Source: Cohnella thailandensis (GTDB lineage Bacteria; Bacillota; Bacilli; Paenibacillales; Paenibacillaceae). From it: DNA of 64,000 nucleotides. Each line of letters starts with the position of its first letter. Positions within the stretch are counted from its first letter, which is position 1. The notes under the pieces were generated by a model. It worked only from the letters and a program-made list of their open reading frames with translations, made no database searches and was not told the origin of the DNA. Below are positions 43,160-51,751 of this stretch, piece after piece. The position numbers and the translations under genes are program-made. The stretch spans positions 310,001 to 374,000 of the forward strand of contig NZ_JACJVQ010000017.1 in NCBI RefSeq assembly GCF_014212135.1, in the 5' to 3' direction.

Positions 43160-44512
43160 CTATTGAACCAAAGCATCCATGTCCGGCTGAAGCTTGTTCC
43201 GCAGAACATACAGCATGATGGCTCCGACGAGGAACGCGACGGCATCCGCGATGACGAGCGACCAGACGACCCCGTGGAAGCCGTTCGTATGATTGGCGAT
43301 AAACAGGACCGGGATCAGAGTAATTCCCTGAATGACTGACATAATAAACGCGGCAGTTCCTTGAGACGTTGCTTGGAAGATCCCCGTAAACAGCGTCGTC
43401 ATTCCCGTAATGAACAAGGATAAGAACGTCACATGCAGAATGTAGCTGCCCATCTCGATTAATTGCGGGTCATTCGTGAATAAGCCGATCAAGTGGTCGG
43501 AGACCAGGTAGACAATGACGCCGAACGCGACGGCTAGCGACAAGATCGCTTTGATCGTGAATCCGATGGTTTGCTTCATCCGTATTTTATTGGCCGTAAA
43601 AGTGAAGGCAATGAGCGGCACGACCCCCTCGCACAAGCCCATCAGAATGAATTCCGGAAACTGCAGCAGACGCGATGATATTCCGTAAGCCGCAACGGCC
43701 TGATCCCCATAATCCACCAGAAAATGATTAAAGATGAGCGACATGGCACCCAAGAAGATGCTCATGATAAAGACGGGAACGCCGATTTTGAATACATTGC
43801 CCAGAATGTCCTTCGTAGCCTTGAACCACTTGGCGGAGAGGGTCAAGAATCGGCTCTTGTATCCCATATAGAAAGCGAAGAATAAGCTCGCAGCCAAGTT
43901 GGAAATCACCGTAGCCGACGCAACGCCGATAACGCCCCAATGAAAAACGAAAATCGCCAGCGCATCGAGAATAATATTGACGACTACGCTGAGAATCATC
44001 CCGATCATCGAAGTGATCGCGGCTCCCTCCGAGCGAACGATATTCTCGAGCGTGAAGAACAACACGACGATGGGGGAGCCGATCAGCATAACCGTGACAT
44101 AGTCCTTCGTGAATCCGTACGATTCCGGCGTCGCCCCCAGGCCGTGAACGATCGGATCGATCGACGGGAGGCCGACGGCTATCACGATCAGACCGAGAAC
44201 CAAACTACTGTAAAAGGCGAAAGACGACACGTGCTTTACGCTCTCGTATTTTTTCTCTCCCAGCAATCTGGAGATGAAGGTGCCGCTGCCTATGCCTATT
44301 AAGTTGCCTAGCGCCATAATGATCGCGAATAACGGCAAAGTAAGGGCGAGGGCGGTTAACATGGCCGTATTGTGGAGAGTTCCAAGGAAATAGGCGTTCA
44401 AAATGGAATAAATGACGCTCATCGACGTCCCCAGCATCATCGGTACGGCGAAGTGAGCGACGGCTTTGGCGATCGAAGCTTTCTCGAAGTAATGAAGGTT
44501 TTCTGCATCCAT
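43160..44512 (-). CDS. MATE family multidrug/toxin exporter
   Basis: A 450-residue protein with about twelve hydrophobic segments and the MATE features VPMMLGTSMSVIYSILNAYFLG at helix 1 and GIGSGTFISRLLGEK after helix 2, repeated in the second half. The group (MepA-like, Na+ or H+ coupled) exports cationic drugs. The ATG at 44512 (MDAENLHYFEK) is preferred since the upstream in-frame ATG at 44584 runs through operator-like repeats; the ribosome site (TAGGGAT) is weak. It is divergent from a tetR gene and probably its target. Confidence 0.87.
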   Translation of the reverse strand: MDAENLHYFEKASIAKAVAHFAVPMMLGTSMSVIYSILNAYFLGTLHNTAMLTALALTLPLFAIIMALGNLIGIGSGTFISRLLGEKKYESVKHVSSFAFYSSLVLGLIVIAVGLPSIDPIVHGLGATPESYGFTKDYVTVMLIGSPIVVLFFTLENIVRSEGAAITSMIGMILSVVVNIILDALAIFVFHWGVIGVASATVISNLAASLFFAFYMGYKSRFLTLSAKWFKATKDILGNVFKIGVPVFIMSIFLGAMSLIFNHFLVDYGDQAVAAYGISSRLLQFPEFILMGLCEGVVPLIAFTFTANKIRMKQTIGFTIKAILSLAVAFGVIVYLVSDHLIGLFTNDPQLIEMGSYILHVTFLSLFITGMTTLFTGIFQATSQGTAAFIMSVIQGITLIPVLFIANHTNGFHGVVWSLVIADAVAFLVGAIMLYVLRNKLQPDMDALVQ

Positions 44513-44540
44513 GCGGATCCCTACTTTCTGTTTGTATTTA

Positions 44541-44625
44541 TCTAACGGTGTTAGATTGAACCTTACAGTGTTAGATGATATCATGAGCTTAGGAACCTGT
44601 AAAGCGAAATCTTACACTGTTAGAT
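44541..44625. promoter_or_regulatory. Three operator-like repeats between the MATE and tetR genes
   Basis: TCTAACGGTGTTAGA (44541-44555) is a perfect inverted repeat with a 3-base centre. CTTACAGTGTTAGAT (44562-44576) and CTTACACTGTTAGAT (44611-44625) are near-identical copies with one change. They sit in the divergent intergenic region, the third just ahead of the tetR ribosome site, and are likely bound by the TetR protein. Confidence 0.7.
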
Positions 44626-44640
44626 AAAGGGCGGATATCG

Positions 44641-45327
44641 ATGAAAAAGCAACAGCCTCAGATATCGGAGGATAAGATTCTGGAAGCCTCGTGGGAGCTG
44701 CTGGGGGAGGAGGGCATCGAGAAATTCAGCTTGAGGCGATTGGCCGACCGGCTGGGAATCCAGGCGCCCTCTCTATATTGGTACTTCAAGAGCAAACAGA
44801 ATCTCTATCAGAGTTTGGCCAATCAGGTGTCGAAAATCATTCTGGAGGAGTTTCATTCCGAGGGAGAGTGGAAGGAGCAGCTGACGGAGATTGCAGGAAC
44901 GGTACGAAGCGTGCTCAGCCGGTATCCCTGTTCCACGCAGCTCATGATGATGACGCTGCCCCACGAGCCGGACATCATCCGGTTCAACAACCGATTGCTG
45001 CTCTGCGTAGAATCAACGCCTCTTAAGCGAGACCAGAAAATGCAAGCGGCGACGACGCTCGTGAACTATGTCTACTACTTCGTTCTGGACGCTTATCAGC
45101 ATGAGCGCAACGTCGCCGCTATTCTTAAGGAGCAGGGAGAGGGCGCGCTTCCGGGCGAGGAGATGATTCGTCTTCTGGATTCCATGAGCGAAGCGGATGC
45201 GGGATTGTTCCGGAGGATGTTTACCAGCGGGCTGTTCGAGCTGATGGGGACCGACTCGTCGTTCGAGTTCGGCTTGAAGCTGATCCTGCTGGGAATTGAA
45301 CAGGTGATAAAGGAACAGGAGCAGTAG
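44641..45327 (+). CDS. TetR family transcriptional regulator
   Basis: The 228-residue protein opens with a TetR helix-turn-helix (ILEASWELLGEEGIEKFSLR and LADRLGIQAPSLYWYFKSKQ), and a C-terminal domain of the TetR/AcrR-C type (LVNYVYYFVLDAYQHERN). The position opposite a MATE exporter, with shared inverted repeats, suggests a ligand-released repressor of the exporter and itself. Ligand unknown. Confidence 0.88.
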   Translation: MKKQQPQISEDKILEASWELLGEEGIEKFSLRRLADRLGIQAPSLYWYFKSKQNLYQSLANQVSKIILEEFHSEGEWKEQLTEIAGTVRSVLSRYPCSTQLMMMTLPHEPDIIRFNNRLLLCVESTPLKRDQKMQAATTLVNYVYYFVLDAYQHERNVAAILKEQGEGALPGEEMIRLLDSMSEADAGLFRRMFTSGLFELMGTDSSFEFGLKLILLGIEQVIKEQEQ

Positions 45328-45332
45328 GACGT

Positions 45333-45363
45333 AAAAAGACTGTCGAGACTTTCTCGACAGTCT
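45333..45363 (-). terminator. Terminator of the amidase-gerM unit, shared hairpin with tetR
   Basis: AGACTGTCGAGA pairs perfectly with TCTCGACAGTCT (loop of three). On the minus strand five T follow, so it terminates the gerM operon; on the plus strand no T-run follows. Confidence 0.8.
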
Positions 45364-45410
45364 GAGCCGCGGTTATGCGGATTCCTACACTGCTACGCTA
45401 GTAGGATTCA

Positions 45411-45980
45411 TTATGGCCGGAGCATCGGATGCTCCAATTCGACGTGTCCCATCAAGGAATCGACCTGCTGGCCGTCTAACGTCAGTTCGATCTCCTTCAC
45501 CTCGTCGAACTGGAACATCGTTTGCTTCAGCGCATCGATGGCGAGAGCTTCGCCCCCGGACCCTAGTCTCGCTTCATCCGGAAGGCTGATATCGATGGCG
45601 AGCCGACCGTTCTCTTCGGAGAAAGAAAGGCTGTTCAGTACAACCCTCTCCCATAGAGCGATTAGTCCGTCTTTCTCGGTCTGCAGGGCTTTGAACGCGC
45701 CTTCGTATTTGGACTGACCGGCCGTTACCTCAATCTCTTGGGATTCCTGCTTAAGGTCCAAGATATTATCATCCGTATAATAGGTTTGGATGGTCAACGT
45801 GTCCGTCGCCGAAGGAGATGGCGTTTCTTCTTCCGCGGGCTCCGCAACCTCTCCGGAGCTGCTGTTCGCAACCGATTCACTGCCGCCCGAACTCCCTGGC
45901 GCGGCAATCGGTTTATCCCCGCAGCCTGCCAGAAGACTGATTAGAGCTATCAACAACATGAAGCAGCCGATTTTTCTCAT
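45411..45980 (-). CDS. GerM-domain lipoprotein
   Basis: A 189-residue protein with a lipoprotein signal (LIALISLLAGC), a Ser/Glu/Pro-rich linker and a GerMN domain from about residue 60 (TIQTYYTDDNILDL and LWERVVLNSLSFSEENGRLAIDIS). GerM-domain proteins take part in spore formation and germination and occur beside N-acetylmuramoyl-L-alanine amidases. The gene follows the amidase by 15 bases and is probably co-transcribed. Confidence 0.8.
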   Translation of the reverse strand: MRKIGCFMLLIALISLLAGCGDKPIAAPGSSGGSESVANSSSGEVAEPAEEETPSPSATDTLTIQTYYTDDNILDLKQESQEIEVTAGQSKYEGAFKALQTEKDGLIALWERVVLNSLSFSEENGRLAIDISLPDEARLGSGGEALAIDALKQTMFQFDEVKEIELTLDGQQVDSLMGHVELEHPMLRP

Positions 45981-45995
45981 CTCGCGTCCCCCTCC

Positions 45996-47474
45996 TTATA
46001 GAGCCTTCTCCGTCAGCCCCAAATATTCCTCTATTCCGGCAACGATGCTTTGCGCGACGCGTTGTTGGAATTCTTCGGTAAACATGACGGCTTCGTCCTT
46101 GGCATTGCTGAGATAACCGGCTTCGAGAAGAACGGCCGGCATCGTCGTCTCCCGGGTGACGTAGAGGCTTTGTTTTCTTATTTTCCGGTCGGGCAGTCCC
46201 GTTCCTTCCAACAAATGACGATGCATCGTTTCGGCAAGAGCCAGGCTCTCCTCCCGGCTATAGTGCGTCTCATACCCGCTCGGATTCGCCGGCGGATCGA
46301 TACTGTTGCCGTGGATGGAGATGAAGAGGTCGGCGTTCGCCTCGTTGGCGATCTTCGCCCGATCCTCCAGCGACAGCGTGGAGTCGTCCGTCCGGGTCAT
46401 AATGAGTTCGAGGTTCGGATTCTGTCTGAGCAAAGCTTCCACCTTCAAGGACACCGCCAGATTAAAGTCCTTCTCCAGCTTCTTCGTCACGCTCACGGAT
46501 CCCGGAGCTTTGCCCCCGTGTCCCGCGTCTATGACGACGATTCGTTTCCCGCCCGAGTCGGTTCCTTGATTAGGTTCCGATCCGTTGCCGGAAGCCGGAG
46601 CGTCTGGAAGAAGATCGAGCGTGACGAGACCATCTCCGCTATTGTTCAAAGTATACGAGAGGCTGCGGTTCATATCGATGACGATTCTCACGGCTGAAGG
46701 CGCGGCGTTGAATAAAGAGTATCTTACCTTCGATACATCCGGATGGTTCGGCACTTCGAACGAGCCGCTCTGGTTGCTGCCCAGAATGAGCCCGTCTCCC
46801 GCCGTATCGGTAAACTTCGATAAAGGAATGTCGACGACAAGCCGGTCCGGTCCGCTCATCGTATAAACATTCGGCTCGACGCTCCTATCGGCCGCAATCG
46901 TTAACCGGTTCTCGTTGAATCCGATTCCGGTGATTTTAGCCAAATCGTTGTCGGCCGGCGGAGCAGACGGTTCTGCCGGAGGAACTTCTCCGGAATCCGT
47001 CTCTTCGTTGCCGCCGGTGTTGCTGCCGCCGCTCAGGATGGGCGACAATAAATATGCCGACTTGGTTGCGTTATCCCAAGCTACATTTAACCCCATCTGT
47101 TCGCTAATGAAACGCATCGGCACATACGTCGTGTTCTTTACCGCTTTAGGTGCCGCTATTAAACTGACTTTGTTTCCGTTTACAAGAGCCGTCGGATCGT
47201 CGATGGCTAAAGTAAGCGAAGTAGCCTCTTGTTCGATGGTCACCTTGTTCGTCTGCTTCTCCCAATTCACGCGAAACCCTAGGCCCTCCGCAACGACGCG
47301 AATGGGCAGCAGCACGCTTTCGTTTACGATTTGGATCTGTCCGTCCCCAGGTATAGCAAGCGCCGCTCCATCCAAATAAATGCTTGTCCCTTTTGTCTCC
47401 GCTTGTCCCGTTTTGGCAAAAAGGAACACGAGAATCAACGCAAATACGAATGCGGCCACGCTCTTTTTGTTCAT
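45996..47474 (-). CDS. N-acetylmuramoyl-L-alanine amidase with copper-amine-oxidase-like and AMIN domains
   Basis: The 492-residue secreted enzyme has a signal peptide, a copper-amine-oxidase N-terminal-like domain (about residues 30-145), a Pro/Ser/Gly linker, an AMIN domain (GIGFNENRLTIAADRSVEP onward) and a C-terminal Amidase_3 domain. Zinc ligands are in DAGHGG, the Glu of KLEKDFN and SIHGNS; the catalytic Glu is in LLEAGYLSN. It cleaves the amide bond between muramic acid and L-Ala. AMIN usually targets septa or polar peptidoglycan. Confidence 0.9.
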   Translation of the reverse strand: MNKKSVAAFVFALILVFLFAKTGQAETKGTSIYLDGAALAIPGDGQIQIVNESVLLPIRVVAEGLGFRVNWEKQTNKVTIEQEATSLTLAIDDPTALVNGNKVSLIAAPKAVKNTTYVPMRFISEQMGLNVAWDNATKSAYLLSPILSGGSNTGGNEETDSGEVPPAEPSAPPADNDLAKITGIGFNENRLTIAADRSVEPNVYTMSGPDRLVVDIPLSKFTDTAGDGLILGSNQSGSFEVPNHPDVSKVRYSLFNAAPSAVRIVIDMNRSLSYTLNNSGDGLVTLDLLPDAPASGNGSEPNQGTDSGGKRIVVIDAGHGGKAPGSVSVTKKLEKDFNLAVSLKVEALLRQNPNLELIMTRTDDSTLSLEDRAKIANEANADLFISIHGNSIDPPANPSGYETHYSREESLALAETMHRHLLEGTGLPDRKIRKQSLYVTRETTMPAVLLEAGYLSNAKDEAVMFTEEFQQRVAQSIVAGIEEYLGLTEKAL

Positions 47475-47650
47475 TCGCTACCTCTGCCCTATGTAAGATT
47501 TGCCCTACGCTACGATGCTAACTCTATCGTTTCGACAAGGCCAGACGTCATATTAGACGTTCCGGAAGCGTTATAGTTGCGAAATTTTGCCAAATAACCT
47601 AATTGACGCGAAGACCATAGCGGAGAACGGATACGACGCGAGCAGGAAAG

Positions 47651-47666
47651 CGACTATAAATAGTCG
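47651..47666. promoter_or_regulatory. Palindrome over the putative promoter of the SIR2-HerA operon
   Basis: CGACTAT-AA-ATAGTCG is a perfect 7-bp inverted repeat, 42 bases before the SIR2 start. It encloses TATAAA (47655-47660), a fair -10 box; the matching -35 (TACGAC, 47632) is weak. An operator is inferred; no adjacent regulator gene is evident. Confidence 0.55.
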
Positions 47667-47708
47667 AAATGGGTAAAAGCTGATCCGTAACCAAAGGAGG
47701 GTATCCGA

Positions 47709-49010
47709 ATGACGGAATGGGCATCGAATATTTATCGCGCCGGTCCTGAAGAGAGGACGTTCGGCAAGGACTTATCGAAGGAAGAAATCAAAGAAGCTCG
47801 GTCTCAAATCGAACCTTGGTTGTCCGCTTTGTTTCAGAGCGAGCATCTCTCCCTGCTTTTGGGAAGCGGCTTCACGACCTCGATCGGATACTTAACGAAA
47901 TCGGCTGCGACCGGAATGGGCAGAGTCGATTCGTTCGGCTGCAAGTACGAAGACCGGCTGAACGCTTATGCGGAGAAGTCGGCTAAGGCTTGCGGGCGAG
48001 GCGAGCCGAATATCGAAGACCAAATCCGTGCCGCCCTTGCTTTAATGGAAGGCTTGGAGATTATTCAGGATCCCGAGTGGCTTAATTGGAAGCAAGCTTT
48101 AACCAGAATCCTTAACGGCTTTATTACGAGCTTGTTAGAGACGGAGCAGGGGATAAACGAGAAAATATCGGAAGGCTCAGCCGACGGGGAACTGGCCCGA
48201 AGCGTGCTTATTTCGTTCTTAGTGAGCTTTGCGAGCCGAACGGCGACTAGAGAACGATTGAATATTTTTACGACGAACTACGATAGGCTGATCGAATATG
48301 CTTGCGATCTCATCGGCCTAAGGGTGATCGATCGTTTCGTGGGGACGCTTACCCCTATCTTTCGTTCTTCGAGAATAGACATCGACATGCATTACAATCC
48401 TCCGGGGATTAGAGGCGAGCCGCGATACCTCGAGGGCGTGGTGAAGCTGACCAAGCTGCACGGTTCGCTGGATTGGCACTACGCGGATAAAGCGCTGCGG
48501 AAGTGGCCGGTCCCCTTCGGAGCTCCTTCCAAATACTTTTATCACGTGGACGATCCGGTCAACAAAGTGATGATTTATCCGAATCCGGCTAAAGACGTCG
48601 AAACCCTGCAATATCCCTATGCGGAGCTGTTCCGGGACTTCTCGGCCGCGCTATGCCGTCCCAATTCGGCTATCGTTACATACGGGTACGGGTTCGGCGA
48701 CGATCATATCAACCGCGTGCTCGAGGATATGCTGACGATTCCGTCCACGCACCTCGTCATTATCTCGTTCGATACCGCGGGAGGACGAATCCCGAGGTTC
48801 GTTGAGAAGGTAGGACGGGATGCCCAAATCTCTTTGTTGATCGGGAATCATTTTGGGGACATCGGCAACCTGGTGAACCATTACCTGCCTAAATCCGCTA
48901 TCGATACGATTACGATCCGCAAATCGGAATTGCTCGCGAAGAGAGCGGAGCCCCAGCTGCCTTCCGGGCAAAGCGGATTAAAAACGGACGAAAGGGAGAC
49001 CAGCTTATGA
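47709..49010 (+). CDS. SIR2-domain NADase-type effector of a SIR2-HerA defence system
   Basis: The 433-residue protein shows SIR2-like motifs: G52-S-G-F-T56 (nucleotide loop), T188-T-N-Y-D192 with the catalytic Asn, K249-L-H-G-S253 with catalytic His, and a late YGYGFGDDHINRVL segment. It is not a deacetylase-type sirtuin: the zinc Cys quartet is absent. In known SIR2-HerA systems the SIR2 subunit depletes NAD+ (and shows nuclease activity) upon phage infection while assembled with the HerA hexamer. Start has AAAGGAGGG; the stop overlaps herA by four bases (ATGA), so the two proteins are probably made in a fixed ratio. Confidence 0.88.
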   Translation: MTEWASNIYRAGPEERTFGKDLSKEEIKEARSQIEPWLSALFQSEHLSLLLGSGFTTSIGYLTKSAATGMGRVDSFGCKYEDRLNAYAEKSAKACGRGEPNIEDQIRAALALMEGLEIIQDPEWLNWKQALTRILNGFITSLLETEQGINEKISEGSADGELARSVLISFLVSFASRTATRERLNIFTTNYDRLIEYACDLIGLRVIDRFVGTLTPIFRSSRIDIDMHYNPPGIRGEPRYLEGVVKLTKLHGSLDWHYADKALRKWPVPFGAPSKYFYHVDDPVNKVMIYPNPAKDVETLQYPYAELFRDFSAALCRPNSAIVTYGYGFGDDHINRVLEDMLTIPSTHLVIISFDTAGGRIPRFVEKVGRDAQISLLIGNHFGDIGNLVNHYLPKSAIDTITIRKSELLAKRAEPQLPSGQSGLKTDERETSL

Positions 49011-51133
49011 CCACGCCGATCGAAGGGCTGTCGTCATTAGTCGTCGGAACCGTCGAATCCGTCTCGCCGCGCGAGGTCAGGGTGGTATTGGAGGCGGACG
49101 CTCCCCAATCCACGGCTTTGAATGCCGGGATACCCAGGGGTTTTCCGAGAATTAACGGCTATATTCTCATCCCGAACGAGCAAGGGGCAGTCGTCGGACT
49201 GATCTCCTGGATGGGCATCGAGAGCTCCTTGTACCCAAGTAGAACGGGGTCGAAGGACATCGGCCTGATCGACTTGCCTTTTCCCATGAGGAAGCTTGCG
49301 GTGGTGCCTCTCGGAACTCTCTGCAGATCGAACGACCATATGGAGTCCTACGAGCTTCGCCGCGGCATCTCCATTTTTCCCTCCGTCGGCGATAAGGTAT
49401 GTATCCCAACGATAAAGCAGCTTCGGTCCATCGTGGAGGCTAGCGGCAGCGACAAACGGGTCGTCATCGGCAAAGCTCCCTTGGCGGAGAACGCTCCGGT
49501 CAGCATCGATCCCGACAAAATGTTCGGCAGGCACCTTGCCATTCTCGGGAACACGGGGAGCGGCAAGTCTTGTTCGGTCGCGGGAATGATTCGTTGGTCG
49601 TTGGAAGAAGCGAAGAAAGAGAGGATAAAGTCGATAGAAAACGGCATTCTCTCCGGTGACGGCGAGGATTCGGAAGCCGACCGTGTCAATGCGCGCTTTA
49701 TTATCCTTGATCCGAACGGCGAGTATTCCAGAACCTTTGCCGACCTGGGAACGCGCGTGTTCAAGGTTCAGCCGGATTCGGATTCGGAGCAGCTTACGGT
49801 GCCCGCTTGGCTGTGGAACAGTCATGAATGGGGGGCTTTTGCGAGAGCGCAGACTCAAGTCCAGAGACCCGTTCTGGTTCAAGCGCTAAAAGGGATTAAA
49901 GAAGGACGCGCGCTTCAAGATCCTCTCCGACGTCGAATGGTACGGTTCGTTAAAGGAAGAGGGATGCAATTAGGCGGAGTTATCGGACAAGGCGTGCCCG
50001 GATATTCGGACTATCCAGGCTGCCATAAATGCGGGCATCTGCTGAGGGACATCGCCATTGAAGCCGGGGACTATTGGAATCGTTCTCAACAAGAACCGTC
50101 CATAACGGAAGAAATTAAGGCTGCCTTATCCGAGATAAAAAGCATTTGCGAAGCGACCGCAGACAGAAGACTCTATACGACGCGTAACGGCGCAACGGGA
50201 TACAACGGTTTTAATGAGCCGGAGCTTCGCGAGATTTACGAAAGGCTCGAAAGCGTTCTTGCGCAGCTTAACTCGGATCGGGAAGAAAATAGCTCTGTCG
50301 ATGCGGATTCGCCCATCTCGTTCAGCATCAGGGATTTTCCGGATTATTTGGAGGCTTTATCCGATGAGGCGGGAGGGAGCGTCGCGAATAATCTTCAATT
50401 TCTTATCATGAGGATAAGGACCATGCTGGGGGATAAGAAGTTCAACCAAGTGGTTGCTCCGCTAATCGATTCTACCTTTGAGGAGTGGTTGGAAGCCTAT
50501 ATCGGCAATAACCGGGCTAGAAACGGTCCGGTGGCCGTCGTGGATCTGTCCTTGGTGCCCTCGGATTTGCTTCATGTCATTGCGGCGGTCATTTCCAGAA
50601 TCGTTTTCGAGGCGGTACAGAGATACAAAAAGCGGAATGGCGGCAAAGATCTTCCGACCGTTCTTGTCCTGGAAGAAGCCCATACGTTTATCAAGCGGGA
50701 CATTCCGGACGATCTGTCGTCGGCGGCCAGCTTCGAGTGCAGGAGCATTTTCGAGAGGATCGCAAGAGAGGGGCGCAAGTTCGGCTTGGGACTTGTTCTT
50801 TCCTCTCAGAGACCGTCCGAGCTATCGCCGACCGTCCTATCCCAATGCAATACCTTTCTTCTGCATCGGATCGTTAACGACAGGGATCAAGAGCTCGTGA
50901 GCAGGCTCGTGCCGGATAATCTTGGAGGATTGCTCTCCGAGCTTCCGAGTTTGCCCGCCGGAGAGGCCGTGCTGATGGGGTGGGCTTCGCCGATCCCGGT
51001 ACTCGTGAAAATCAAAGAGCTCCCGGCGGAGCAGAGACCCGAGTCCTCCGACCCCGACTATTGGAAGGTTTGGGTAGGGCACGAGGAGCGAGAGCTTGAT
51101 TGGCCCGCTATCGCCCGGGATTGGAGACAGTAG
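49007..51133 (+). CDS. HerA/DUF87-type ATPase of the SIR2-HerA system
   Basis: A 708-residue FtsK/HerA-like ATPase. Residues about 1-90 look like the HAS barrel (VVGTVESVSPREVRVVLE), Walker A is G181-N-T-G-S-G-K-S188, FIILDPNGEYSRTF follows the core, Walker B is VLVLEEAHTF with Glu556-Glu557, and the GLVLSSQRPSELSPTVLSQC region and VNDRDQ hold sensor and arginine-finger motifs. An insertion carries a Cys-His-Lys-Cys-Gly-His cluster (339-344), perhaps a zinc site. HerA forms a hexameric ring that organises the SIR2 subunits. No terminator follows within the 80 bases to the next gene. Confidence 0.88.
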   Translation: MTTPIEGLSSLVVGTVESVSPREVRVVLEADAPQSTALNAGIPRGFPRINGYILIPNEQGAVVGLISWMGIESSLYPSRTGSKDIGLIDLPFPMRKLAVVPLGTLCRSNDHMESYELRRGISIFPSVGDKVCIPTIKQLRSIVEASGSDKRVVIGKAPLAENAPVSIDPDKMFGRHLAILGNTGSGKSCSVAGMIRWSLEEAKKERIKSIENGILSGDGEDSEADRVNARFIILDPNGEYSRTFADLGTRVFKVQPDSDSEQLTVPAWLWNSHEWGAFARAQTQVQRPVLVQALKGIKEGRALQDPLRRRMVRFVKGRGMQLGGVIGQGVPGYSDYPGCHKCGHLLRDIAIEAGDYWNRSQQEPSITEEIKAALSEIKSICEATADRRLYTTRNGATGYNGFNEPELREIYERLESVLAQLNSDREENSSVDADSPISFSIRDFPDYLEALSDEAGGSVANNLQFLIMRIRTMLGDKKFNQVVAPLIDSTFEEWLEAYIGNNRARNGPVAVVDLSLVPSDLLHVIAAVISRIVFEAVQRYKKRNGGKDLPTVLVLEEAHTFIKRDIPDDLSSAASFECRSIFERIAREGRKFGLGLVLSSQRPSELSPTVLSQCNTFLLHRIVNDRDQELVSRLVPDNLGGLLSELPSLPAGEAVLMGWASPIPVLVKIKELPAEQRPESSDPDYWKVWVGHEERELDWPAIARDWRQ

Positions 51134-51141
51134 CGGCTGCT

Positions 51142-51170
51142 TTGTCGGCACGCTTCCGCCCATGTACAAT
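51142..51170 (+). promoter_or_regulatory. Promoter of the MazG-like gene
   Basis: TTGTCG (51142-51147), 17-base spacer, TACAAT (51165-51170); 42 bases before the start codon. It suggests separate transcription from the SIR2-HerA pair. Confidence 0.6.
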
Positions 51171-51211
51171 GTAGAGAGAGATTTATAGAAAAAAGGGCAA
51201 GGAGCGGGAAA

Positions 51212-51502
51212 ATGAACGCAGCGGAGTTCCAACAATACGTCCGTCAATTCAGCGAGGAGAAAGGGTTCGACACCAGCACGATCGAGCAGAGAACGTTGTA
51301 CTTGATGACGGAGGTCGGCGAGCTGGCCAAGGAGGTTCTGTCCGTATCCTTCCATCCGGATCGAGAGAAGCGGGAGAATTTGGGCTACGAGATGTATGAC
51401 GTCGTCTGGAACATCTTCGATCTGGCGAATAAGCTGGGAATCGATTTGGAACAGGCGTTTCGTCGGAAGTTGGAGATTAACGAGCGGAGAACTTGGGAGT
51501 GA
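51212..51502 (+). CDS. MazG-like nucleotide pyrophosphohydrolase
   Basis: The 96-residue protein has the all-alpha NTP-pyrophosphohydrolase motif: TEVGELAKEVLS and, after about 20 residues, YEMYDVVWNIFDLANKLGI, giving EVGEL...ExxxD-type metal ligands. Such single-domain MazG-like proteins hydrolyse NTPs or dNTPs to NMP and PPi (house-cleaning) and also occur in phages. It is 79 bases after herA but with its own promoter, so a link with the defence pair is only positional. Confidence 0.82.
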   Translation: MNAAEFQQYVRQFSEEKGFDTSTIEQRTLYLMTEVGELAKEVLSVSFHPDREKRENLGYEMYDVVWNIFDLANKLGIDLEQAFRRKLEINERRTWE

Positions 51503-51552
51503 TTGTTTTTTCCTATCTTAGGCGGTCCTCATTCGCGGAAGTCCCCAACCTC

Positions 51553-51615
51553 CCACTATCCCCCTCGCTCAGCAAACAAGGTTCGGAGCCGGCTGCTGAG
51601 CGAAGGGGATAGTGG
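51553..51615. repeat. Long near-perfect inverted repeat (22-bp arms, 19-base loop)
   Basis: The left arm starts CCACTATCCCC and ends CTCAGCA (51553-51574); the right arm is its reverse complement with one mismatch (51594-51615). There is no T-run, so it is not a standard terminator. It could be a REP/MITE-like element or a stable RNA hairpin. The 250-base gap has no other feature. Confidence 0.8.
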
Positions 51616-51751
51616 ACGTAATGGGCGAATTGGGATGTTGTCTCTCGAGTAATTTGGGACAAATTGGAATTTATCGGCCGACAGGATTTTTCTCCCTCCA
51701 CGTGGAATTACATAGGCGGGAAAATAATCCTGAGCATGGTGGGGGAGTACG

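Noticed and set aside
51212..51502. MazG-like gene as third member of the SIR2-HerA operon
   Set aside because: It has its own promoter with 17-base spacing and an 80-base gap, so it is only listed as a neighbour.
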